From Moraxellaceae bacterium UBA2031 (GTDB lineage: Bacteria; Pseudomonadota; Gammaproteobacteria; Pseudomonadales; Moraxellaceae): DNA of 11,204 nucleotides. Location of the stretch: the NCBI GenBank assembly GCA_002333145.1, contig DDBN01000140.1, positions 16,002-27,205 on the forward strand, in the 5' to 3' direction. Below the pieces are notes generated by a model that searched no databases, was not told the origin of the DNA, and was given only the letters and a program-made list of their open reading frames with translations. The position numbers were made by a program, and so were the translations under genes. This document shows, one piece after another, positions 1 to 6,803 of the stretch; the first letter of the stretch is position 1; each line of letters opens with the position of its first letter.

Positions 1-2665
1 GGATAAAGGCAAAATCCAGACGCCGGATGGCATCCTGAACCAACTGGGCAAACTCGGACGCGTCTGGCTGAGATTTCCGCAACTGCACTATCCACTCCTC
101 AACCTCTGTGATCTGACCTAGCTCCACCGCCCGCCGCAGCGGCTCCAGCTGCTCTGGTGTCGGCCTGACCCACTGCTGGGGAGGCCTCACACTGGCCCGG
201 CGAGGCGACGTTGCGTCAGCCCCCCATGCCAACTCCAGCACCTTCCCCAGTGTTTTGAGCAGACGCTCTGGCCTAACCGGCTTTATGAGTACCGCCGTAA
301 ACAGCGTCTGACCCGCCCCGTCCTCGGGCACCCCGGGCCGGGTCGCCGACAACAACAGGAATGGCAGCATCAACCCATGCGCACGGGCGCGCCGTAATAA
401 GTGCTCATGGCTCAAGTCAGTCACAAACTGGTCAATGAGCACCGCATCAACAGGCTCGGTCATCAAGCGCATTAATGCCTCTTCTCCACTCGTCACCACC
501 GCCAGGTCAAAACCAGAGCTGGCCAAGATGTCCGTTAACACCGCTCGTGTCTCGACGCTATCGTCTACCACCATAATACGGCGCACCGGCCCTTCATACC
601 GATACAAGCCCAGAAGCCCGGAAACAGGCACCAACTCCGACTCATCCGCCCGCTCCAGCACCACCTGAAACCAAAAAAGGCTACCGCCACCTTCATTGGC
701 CTCACACACCAATTTCCCCCCCATCAATGTCACCAGCTGATGCGCAATCGTGAGCCCCAGACCGACACCTCGGCTACTGGTGGTCGCCTCGACCTGCTCA
801 AACGGACTGAACACCCGCTGACGCTCCGCCTCAGGAATCCCCACTCCATTGTCGCGCACACCAAACCACAGCACCGCCTTTTTTGAATTAGCCCCCGCAT
901 CATCTTTTATGTGCCTCACTTCCAGACTGATGTGCCTTCCCTGACTGTGTCGACAGGCATTGACCAGCAAATTGGTGAGCACTTGTTGCAACCGCACAGC
1001 ATCCACGCGGACAGCCGGCGGCAATGCCGGACCAAACACGCCCAGCACCTCTGCGCCGGCTTCTTTTGCCAGTGGCATCACCTCCTCGATAGCAGACTCC
1101 AGCAGGGACTGGAAATACGCCGAACGTCGCTCCAGTTGCAGCCGTCCCGCCTCGCCCCTAGCATAGTCCAACAACCCGTCAATCAACGCCAACAGGTGTC
1201 GACCTCGGCGATGTACCGCCTCCATTCGTTTGAGATTCTCAGGGGACAGGGCATTTTCCATGGCCAGTTGGCTATACCCCAAAATGCTGTGCAGTGGTGT
1301 GCGCAATTCGTGACTCATGTGCGCCAGAAATGTCGACTTCGCTTGACTGGCTGTTTCTGCTTTCTCCTTGGCCGCCACCAACTCACTCGTGCGGGCCTCG
1401 ACCTCCCGCTGCAAACGGACAGTGGACTGCACGCGCTCCGCCAACATATCGGCTTGTGCTTGCGTACGTTCCAAACGCAACTGTCGCACAACATCGGCCA
1501 TCACTCCTGCCATGACCGCGCCACTCACCACCATGGACCACGACTGCGCATAGCCTCCCCATACACCATTAGGAATCACGCCAAAAATCTGCGCCACGCG
1601 CAGCAAAGAAGTGAACCAGAGCAGCACAAACGCAAGCAGCATCCATGCAGCGTTACGCTGCCGCCGCCACACGGCTAAAACCGACAGCGACAGGCTGACC
1701 ACCACGACCACCAATGCCAACGCATTGGTCACCGGCACCACACGGTCATAAGGAAACAACAGATGCAGCGGCGCCAGCACCAGCGACACTCCCGCCAAAA
1801 TCACGAGAACACGCCCCTGCCAAGGAAAATACCGTGGAATTTGCAAAAGACGAGACACTAGCAACGCCGTCGCAGCAACGGCGACGGACAGAAAAAACCC
1901 CGGACTGCGCATGCTCCACTCGGGCTGGCCCGACCACAGAAACTCAGAGCCATACTGCAAAATGGCGACATCATAAAACCCGTAAGCGGCCATTGCGCCA
2001 AAGAAATAGAGAAATACAAGATCGCGCGCACTGAACAACAACAACAGAGAATATAAGGCAAACAAAAATATGGCACCAAACTGGATGCCATTCACCAAAT
2101 CCACTTTACGTTCACTGGCATGAAATGCTTCGGACTGCCAAAGCCGCACTGAAATCATCATGGCATCGCGACTGCTAATGCGCATATACATTTTACGCAC
2201 TTCGCCTGGCGCCAGCGTCACCGGGAATACCGTCTGCCGGGATTGAATCGATCTATCAGCCACCGCCACATCAAGCCCCGAAGACAACACCCGCCAACGA
2301 CCATGTTCTTGCACAAACAAACGAACGTCGCGCAATCGCGGGGGAAACACTTCAATAAGGCGCTCTTGGGTCACTGGCAAATCATTACGCACATTGATGG
2401 CCAACCAGACGGCTGCTCGTGTGTAGCCCGGCGCAAGATCGTCTAAAGAAGCGAGGTGAAATTCCCCCTGCTTGTCTTTGGTTACTACGTCGTCAATGGT
2501 TAATCGCGCAGAAGGGTCCTTCAATATCGACACGCGGGAGTCAAGCGCCACCAACGCCTCATTCTGCACACTCACTATCGGCCCTGCATGAACGGAGGGA
2601 GCCCATAAGAAAAGCCGCGCCACAAGCAACACAAACACCATGCATTGCATGTATATTCTCATCAT
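1..2665 (-). CDS. Hybrid sensor histidine kinase with 7TMR-DISM sensor and receiver domain (3' end beyond window)
   Basis: This frame is open without a stop from ATG 2665-2663 to the left edge, giving 888 codons; the C-terminus is missing. Residues 1-27 look like a signal peptide ending VHA. Residues about 30-185 match the 7TMR-DISM extracellular domain 2 (LTIDDV, then GYTRAAVWLAINVRN). About 188-405 form the hydrophobic 7TM block, followed by a coiled-coil linker. The HisKA H-box is FLAHMSHELRTP with the phosphoacceptor at H452. HATPase boxes are visible: N-box NLLVNACRHS (about 565), G1 VRDNGVGIP (about 605), G2 GVGLGLTI (about 640). A receiver domain follows with D701/D702, phosphoacceptor D745 and K795. 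A helical tail (about 830 on) is of a kind seen at the end of such kinases, so little may be missing. It should sit in the inner membrane, autophosphorylate on an unknown (family precedent: carbohydrate-like or small ligand) signal and pass phosphate to the neighbouring regulator. The ATG overlaps that regulator's TGA by 4 bp, implying translational coupling. The ligand is unknown. Confidence 0.93.
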   Translation of the reverse strand, partial: MMRIYMQCMVFVLLVARLFLWAPSVHAGPIVSVQNEALVALDSRVSILKDPSARLTIDDVVTKDKQGEFHLASLDDLAPGYTRAAVWLAINVRNDLPVTQERLIEVFPPRLRDVRLFVQEHGRWRVLSSGLDVAVADRSIQSRQTVFPVTLAPGEVRKMYMRISSRDAMMISVRLWQSEAFHASERKVDLVNGIQFGAIFLFALYSLLLLFSARDLVFLYFFGAMAAYGFYDVAILQYGSEFLWSGQPEWSMRSPGFFLSVAVAATALLVSRLLQIPRYFPWQGRVLVILAGVSLVLAPLHLLFPYDRVVPVTNALALVVVVVSLSLSVLAVWRRQRNAAWMLLAFVLLWFTSLLRVAQIFGVIPNGVWGGYAQSWSMVVSGAVMAGVMADVVRQLRLERTQAQADMLAERVQSTVRLQREVEARTSELVAAKEKAETASQAKSTFLAHMSHELRTPLHSILGYSQLAMENALSPENLKRMEAVHRRGRHLLALIDGLLDYARGEAGRLQLERRSAYFQSLLESAIEEVMPLAKEAGAEVLGVFGPALPPAVRVDAVRLQQVLTNLLVNACRHSQGRHISLEVRHIKDDAGANSKKAVLWFGVRDNGVGIPEAERQRVFSPFEQVEATTSSRGVGLGLTIAHQLVTLMGGKLVCEANEGGGSLFWFQVVLERADESELVPVSGLLGLYRYEGPVRRIMVVDDSVETRAVLTDILASSGFDLAVVTSGEEALMRLMTEPVDAVLIDQFVTDLSHEHLLRRARAHGLMLPFLLLSATRPGVPEDGAGQTLFTAVLIKPVRPERLLKTLGKVLELAWGADATSPRRASVRPPQQWVRPTPEQLEPLRRAVELGQITEVEEWIVQLRKSQPDASEFAQLVQDAIRRLDFAFI

Positions 2666-3492
2666 GATGCCGCGTCTCTCTGTCCCCGCTTGGATTGCCG
2701 AAAATCGCGTGGCGTTACACCGAGTCGATCACGAAACATGGCGGTGAAATTACCTGCATTGCCATAGCCAACGTGATCCGCCACTTGCTGAATATCGATA
2801 TCACTGTCGGCCAACATGCGACAAGCAATTAGAAACCGCTCCTCGCGCAGCCACGCGAACACCGGCAGCCCGGTGGCTTCGCGAAACAACTCCGTTAGCC
2901 GACGTTCATTAGTGCCCACTTGATGCGCCAACTCCGGCAGAGACGGCGGCTGACGAATATCACCTTTTAGAATCTCCATAGCAGCAAGCACCATGCCATT
3001 AATACGAGAGGCATTCTCTCCTTCTATTTCAGCCGTCTCTGCTGATGCATCCACTGCGGCACTGGCCATCATGCGGGATCGCAAATCCAAATGAATCGCG
3101 ACACGCGCAATCACTTCTTCAGGAGCAAAGGGTTTGCTGATATAATCAACGGCACCCACGCGCAGGCCCTCTAGCCGATCCTCCAACTCATTACAGCCTG
3201 ATAAGAAAATAACCGGAATATCCCGCGTGGCAGGATCGGCTTTAAGCAACCGACAGGCCGCCAAACCATCCGTACGCGGCATTCGAATATCCAACAACAC
3301 AAGATCAGGCTTCATGAGGGCGGCTTTTTGATACCCCTCATGCCCATCAAAGGCGACGGTAATCCGTAATTGTGCATTGCGCAGATACTCCATCAACAAC
3401 GCAATATCTTCCGCCGAATCATCCACGACTAATACAGAGTACGGACGCTTTGATACTTGCTCCGACTTTTTGGACAACGCGGAAAACGGCAT
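2662..3492 (-). CDS. DNA-binding response regulator, receiver plus AraC-type HTH
   Basis: Numbered from ATG 3492 (276 aa). Residues about 17-135 are a receiver domain: VLVVDDS acidic pair D24/D25, phosphoacceptor D68 in LVLLDIRMP, and K120 in ISKPF. All key residues are intact, so phosphorylation is expected. After a linker, residues about 170-265 form an AraC/XylS double helix-turn-helix: LAHQVGTNERRLTELFREATG, then IQQVADHVGYGNAGNFTAMFRDRLGVTPRDFR, the usual family signature. The protein should be a cytoplasmic transcription factor activated by the downstream-encoded kinase, with which it shares a 4-bp ATGA junction. A GTG two codons upstream (3498) is possible, but AAGGAGG at 3506-3500 lies 7 nt before ATG 3492 and only 1 nt before the GTG, so ATG is preferred. 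Receiver-first AraC regulators are best known from Firmicutes (YesN) and are less common in this lineage. Target genes cannot be read from the window. Confidence 0.93.
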   Translation of the reverse strand: MPFSALSKKSEQVSKRPYSVLVVDDSAEDIALLMEYLRNAQLRITVAFDGHEGYQKAALMKPDLVLLDIRMPRTDGLAACRLLKADPATRDIPVIFLSGCNELEDRLEGLRVGAVDYISKPFAPEEVIARVAIHLDLRSRMMASAAVDASAETAEIEGENASRINGMVLAAMEILKGDIRQPPSLPELAHQVGTNERRLTELFREATGLPVFAWLREERFLIACRMLADSDIDIQQVADHVGYGNAGNFTAMFRDRLGVTPRDFRQSKRGQRDAAS

Positions 3493-3499
3493 CGGCACC

Positions 3500-3506
3500 C
3501 CTCCTT
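3500..3506 (-). promoter_or_regulatory. Strong Shine-Dalgarno AAGGAGG that fixes the regulator start
   Basis: The minus strand reads AAGGAGGGGTGCCGATG here. The 7-nt gap to ATG 3492 is ideal, while the gap to GTG 3498 is only 1 nt. This decides the start codon of the response regulator. Confidence 0.75.
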
Positions 3507-3569
3507 GATCATACTGTCACTACATCCCTGATCTACCTCAAAAGAGGCACAGGCTCCCATGTCGTGGGG

Positions 3570-3599
3570 ATTATCGCATCTTGCTCGGCATCTCGACAA
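3570..3599 (-). promoter_or_regulatory. Candidate sigma-70 promoter for the two-component operon
   Basis: The minus strand has TTGTCG (3599-3594), an 18-bp spacer and GATAAT (3575-3570). The -10 matches consensus at 5 of 6 positions; the -35 matches at only 3 of 6. Transcription would begin around 3563, leaving a leader of about 70 nt before ATG 3492. No other convincing promoter was seen in the 3493-3738 divergent gap. This is a prediction by eye. Confidence 0.35.
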
Positions 3600-3710
3600 A
3601 ATCACCTGCTACCGCTGCACTGGAACGATGCAACTGTTCGCCTTTTTCCCTAGACGGCCACCTCGCTGTGTCTCGGGCTTTCAATCACCATCAAACCTGC
3701 TAGGCTCCAT

Positions 3711-3716
3711 TATTAT
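3711..3716 (+). promoter_or_regulatory. Candidate -10 element for the LysR gene
   Basis: TATTAT matches TATAAT at 5 of 6 positions and lies 22 bases upstream of the LysR start codon. No good -35 is visible about 17 bp upstream. It abuts and partly overlaps the dyad at 3715-3729, as expected if bound regulator controls its own promoter. Confidence 0.35.
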
Positions 3717-3729
3717 CAGAAAAACTGAT
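3715..3729 (+). promoter_or_regulatory. LysR-type operator candidate (T-N11-A dyad)
   Basis: ATCAG-AAAAA-CTGAT is a perfect 5-bp dyad with a 5-base centre. T3716 and A3728 are separated by exactly 11 bases, the T-N11-A pattern of LysR-family sites. It ends 9 bases before the LysR start codon and overlaps the candidate -10, which fits autorepression. The match is seen directly; binding is inferred. Confidence 0.5.
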
Positions 3730-3738
3730 TGATACTCC

Positions 3739-4656
3739 ATGCGAATCACCTTAAAGCAACTAGAAGTGTTTATCGCCGTCGCCCAATCTGGCAGTGTCAC
3801 CCGGGCCGCCGACAGCCTGAACATCACCCAAAGCGCCACCAGCATGTCACTGGCCGATTTCGAGACCCAGCTGGGGCGAAAACTGTTTGATCGTGTGGGC
3901 AAGCGTCTACAACTCAACGACTCGGGCCGGCTACTACTACCCAAGGCGCTAGATGCCATTGCCCGCATCAGTGAAATTGAGGCCATGGCCGCCAGTGATG
4001 CTCCGCTCATAGGCCAATTGCGCATTGGCGCCAGCCTCACCATTGGCAACTATATGCTACCAGGCCTGATCGGTAGCTTTATGCGCAATCATGCCGGTGC
4101 GCATATTACGCTGGACGTTGCCAATACTCGCCATGTCATTGAGGCGCTAAAGCAGTTTCAGGTCGATATTGGCTTTATTGAAGGCTTCTGCCACGAGCCG
4201 GATATTGAGGCGATTCCATGGTGCCGTGACGAACTGGTGGTATTTGCCGCCGCCAACCATCCGCTGGCCACGCAGCAAACGGTAACCTCAGCGGATCTGG
4301 CAGACGCCGACTGGATCCTGCGTGAACCCGGCTCCGGAACGCGCGAAATTTTTGATAATGCGGTGCTGGGTCGCCTGCCCCGCATCAAGCTGCTGATGGA
4401 GTTCAGCCATACCGAGGCCTTAAAGCGGGCCGTAGAAACCGGCATTGGTATTGGCTGTGCATCGCGTCGCACGCTGGACGAGGCGTTGATTAATGGCAGT
4501 GTGGTGGTTTTGCCTACCCCGTTCCTGGATTTGGAACGTCAGCTTTTCTTGCTCATCCATCGCCAAAAATACCGTACGCAGGGCCTTGAGGCTTTTCTGA
4601 CGCACTGTCGCCAGGCGTTTCCCTCTCAATCATTCGCCCCTCCTCCTCATCAATAG
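3739..4656 (+). CDS. LysR-family transcriptional regulator, YeiE-like
   Basis: This 305-aa protein has the standard LysR length and layout. The N-terminal winged helix-turn-helix spans residues about 1-62 (LKQLEVFIAVAQSGSVTRAA, then ITQSATSMSLADFETQLG and LFDRVGKRLQLN). The effector-binding domain spans about 90-295. Several stretches resemble, from memory, E. coli YeiE closely: IGNYMLPG, VDIGFIEGFCH, DELVVFAA, WILREPGSGTREI and HRQKYR. YeiE-type regulators have been linked to sulfite response and iron/redox physiology in enterobacteria, so the ligand may be a small oxyanion, but this is inference. The gene is alone and divergent from the two-component operon by about 250 bp. A T-N11-A dyad sits just before its start, suggesting autoregulation. 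The Shine-Dalgarno is weak. Cytoplasmic. LysR membership is certain; YeiE orthology is likely but untested. Confidence 0.93.
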   Translation: MRITLKQLEVFIAVAQSGSVTRAADSLNITQSATSMSLADFETQLGRKLFDRVGKRLQLNDSGRLLLPKALDAIARISEIEAMAASDAPLIGQLRIGASLTIGNYMLPGLIGSFMRNHAGAHITLDVANTRHVIEALKQFQVDIGFIEGFCHEPDIEAIPWCRDELVVFAAANHPLATQQTVTSADLADADWILREPGSGTREIFDNAVLGRLPRIKLLMEFSHTEALKRAVETGIGIGCASRRTLDEALINGSVVVLPTPFLDLERQLFLLIHRQKYRTQGLEAFLTHCRQAFPSQSFAPPPHQ

Positions 4657-4700
4657 CAATGATGGGCCTGTCTGCCGCAGGAGGGAGGAGGCTTAGATAC

Positions 4701-4729
4701 TTGCCCCGAACCGCCCAGAACACTATTTT
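4701..4729 (+). promoter_or_regulatory. Candidate sigma-70 promoter for the PilZ-like gene
   Basis: TTGCCC (4701-4706), a 17-bp spacer and TATTTT (4724-4729) lie in the 125-base gap after the LysR gene. Each hexamer matches consensus at 4 of 6 positions. It would give a leader of roughly 45 nt before ATG 4782. This is weak and judged by eye. Confidence 0.28.
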
Positions 4730-4781
4730 CTCATAATATTCGGCCAGTTTATTCGTTGTGCGGGTTGCCGAGGGGGTCCGC

Positions 4782-6686
4782 ATGGTTAAGAATGAGAAGT
4801 TAGGTGAGCAATCATTAACCTGTCGTGCCCGTGGCATGACAGAGGACATAACAACAACACACGGGACGGTGTTCATGGCCAGTAGCGCGGAACTCCTGCG
4901 GCAACGACTTCCAGCTCAAGATCTGAGCCGGCTCAGTCTCGTCAATCACCAGCCACGCAAGCTAAAGGAATGGGTCGAGGCCCTTCCTATGATGAATGTG
5001 GGAGAAACCTCTCGGCTGGTGTTCCAGACTCTGCAAGAGCTGACACGCCTGCAGGTGGATGCTTCAGAGCGGTTAGAGCTGCTTGAGCTGCTACGGCCTA
5101 CTGTTCACTCCTTGTGTACTGCACTGTCCAAGCATTACCTAAACCAGTCTGTCATGCTGCCTGACCGCGCTACTAAGGTAGCCACTCTGGCTCAAGCCAT
5201 GCAGAGTCATCTTGCGACCGGCTATAAGTTAGCGGTGCTGGCCTCGCTGGAGAAGCTGGCACGTAAACGTGACCCAGAAACGCTGCGCCAAGCCACAACA
5301 GCCGCTCATCGCGCCATTTCTGAGTTGACGGGTAATTTGCTCCGCTCCACCCAGCTCTACCTGAACACGCCACCCAATATCTGGATGGAGCTGCATACGC
5401 TGTATTTATTGAGCGCCGAACAACAACTCACACTACCTGTTGCAGACAGCCTTAATCGTTTTACCGAGAACTCGACGGTTGAAGAGGTCTACATTCGTGC
5501 CCTTCTGCTCGCCACCTGCAAGCCCAACAAACTGCGCCAAAGCGAAATTGCCCAGATTTGCCAGTTGAGCGAACTGTGGGCACCGCTGATCCGGTTGCGT
5601 GAGTTCAGTGGTGCAGGCGAACTCTTTGTATTTGACCTGTCCCGTGATGCGCCACCCACTTATCGCAGCCAAGCACAGGCCGATGCCTCAGACCATGTTC
5701 GGGCAATCATGCCAACCGCATTGGTCGAGCACCTTAATGAAGTGTTGCGTCAGGCCCAGCAGGGCAATACCAAAGCCAGTGGCGAATCCGCCCTGACGCC
5801 AGGCCTGCTCCAGCACCTTATTCAAGCGTGGAGCGAGTTGAGTGAGCGTAGCTTCTCACGTGTTTCTCATGATGGCACTCTGGACATCTCGCTAGGTCTA
5901 ACCGCCACGCATTACTTCCTGTCTGGCAAACAAGACTTCGACACCATGATGCAAGGCGTGCAGAACCGCTTCATGATTAACGATGCCGACAACCCCTTCC
6001 TCAAAGCCAAAGCGGTTGGAGCACAGCGCGCGGATGATCGTACGGGAAAAGATGTATGGTCCTTGGCCTTTGGCGATGTCGAAACTAACGAACAGCATGA
6101 ATACAAGCTGGCCTTTCAGGACCAGCCTGCTGAAGGCCCGGACCGCTACGACACGTATCAATGCCAAATCGTTAATATCAGCCCTGGCGGATACTGCGTC
6201 GAATGGTCAGGTGATGTTCCGGCTAACGTTAAGGCTGGGGAAATACTGGGCCTGCGTGAAGCAGGTGAGGCCGGCTGGAGCGTCGGCGTCATTCGCTGGG
6301 TGAAACAATTACCGGGGCATGGTGCTCAAGTTGGCGTTGAGGTACTGGCACCAAAAGCAAAGCCCTGTGGTGCTCGCGTGGTCAAAAAGACCGGCGAAGC
6401 CTCTGAGTTCATGCGTACTCTGCTCTTGCCCGAGCTCAAGGCTATTGGGCGACCTGCCACACTAATTACACCCACATTAACATTCCGTACAGGTTACAAG
6501 CTGGTGCTAAAGCTGGATGATGAGGAGCTAAAAGCCCATCTCACCCAACAAGTCAGTACCACTCAGAGCTTTAGCCAATTCGAGTTCGCGCTTATGCGTC
6601 GACCTTCCGACACAGCAGAAGCTGCTGAGAAGATTGACACTCAATCTGACGATGAAGATTTTGACTCGATCTGGGCAAGCCTGTAA
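4782..6686 (+). CDS. PilZ-like domain protein encoded upstream of fimX
   Basis: Numbered from ATG 4782 (634 aa). Residues about 32-320 are mostly helical and lack a signal peptide or membrane segment (conserved-looking stretch LLELLRPTVHSLC and YLNQSVMLPD). Residues about 445-535 look like a PilZ barrel: the D/NxSxxG motif as NISPGG (465-470), then IRWVKQLPG and QVGVEVL. The usual RxxxR c-di-GMP arginines are not recognisable before it, so ligand binding is doubtful. The tail is acidic, ending DDEDFDSIWASL. The gene lies 117 bases before fimX on the same strand; I recall a similar protein (PA4958) before fimX in P. aeruginosa. A role in FimX or type IV pilus function is inferred from this pairing only. 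Start choice: GAGGGGG lies just before ATG 4782; GTG 4758 lacks a Shine-Dalgarno; ATG 4875 (MASSAELL) is a real alternative and may fit homologue length better. Confidence 0.85.
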   Translation: MVKNEKLGEQSLTCRARGMTEDITTTHGTVFMASSAELLRQRLPAQDLSRLSLVNHQPRKLKEWVEALPMMNVGETSRLVFQTLQELTRLQVDASERLELLELLRPTVHSLCTALSKHYLNQSVMLPDRATKVATLAQAMQSHLATGYKLAVLASLEKLARKRDPETLRQATTAAHRAISELTGNLLRSTQLYLNTPPNIWMELHTLYLLSAEQQLTLPVADSLNRFTENSTVEEVYIRALLLATCKPNKLRQSEIAQICQLSELWAPLIRLREFSGAGELFVFDLSRDAPPTYRSQAQADASDHVRAIMPTALVEHLNEVLRQAQQGNTKASGESALTPGLLQHLIQAWSELSERSFSRVSHDGTLDISLGLTATHYFLSGKQDFDTMMQGVQNRFMINDADNPFLKAKAVGAQRADDRTGKDVWSLAFGDVETNEQHEYKLAFQDQPAEGPDRYDTYQCQIVNISPGGYCVEWSGDVPANVKAGEILGLREAGEAGWSVGVIRWVKQLPGHGAQVGVEVLAPKAKPCGARVVKKTGEASEFMRTLLLPELKAIGRPATLITPTLTFRTGYKLVLKLDDEELKAHLTQQVSTTQSFSQFEFALMRRPSDTAEAAEKIDTQSDDEDFDSIWASL

Positions 6687-6694
6687 TTAATTCG

Positions 6695-6734
6695 AAGGGG
6701 TGGATCGCTTTGTATAAAGCACACGCCCCTTTTT
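6695..6734 (+). terminator. Likely intrinsic terminator between the PilZ-like gene and fimX
   Basis: AAGGGGTG (6695-6702) pairs with CGCCCCTT (6724-6731) through 8 bp including one T-G wobble. The loop holds a second perfect stem, GCTTT (6707-6711) with AAAGC (6716-6720). A run of five T (6730-6734) follows. It begins 8 bases after the stop codon. If it works, fimX depends on read-through or on its own promoter in the AT-rich stretch 6735-6760, where I see TATATA (6747-6752) but no good -35. Confidence 0.55.
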
Positions 6735-6803
6735 AGTTTGTAAAAATATATAGAGAAGCCAAAATGAACAGCCTCTCTACTGACCGCAGGAAATCGCTCG
6801 CGA

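Noticed and set aside
911..1678. 255-codon plus-strand frame rich in H, Q and R
   Set aside because: It lies opposite the HisKA/HATPase coding region of the hybrid kinase, whose motifs are unmistakable. Its composition is that of an antisense shadow.
3553..3571. Small hairpin TCCCA-TGTCG-TGGGG in the leader of the two-component operon
   Set aside because: The stem is short and isolated, with no known riboswitch or attenuator pattern around it.
3372..3653. 93-codon plus-strand frame in the divergent region
   Set aside because: Half of it is antisense to the response regulator; the rest covers the probable promoter, and its composition is not protein-like.
4657..4690. Possible terminator after the LysR gene
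   Set aside because: Only a 4-bp CCTG/CAGG stem was found and no T run follows, so it does not meet the pattern of an intrinsic terminator.
4553..4876. 107-codon minus-strand frame between the LysR and PilZ-like genes
   Set aside because: It overlaps the 3' end of the LysR gene and the start of the PilZ-like gene, has no recognisable domain, and no good ribosome-binding site was seen.
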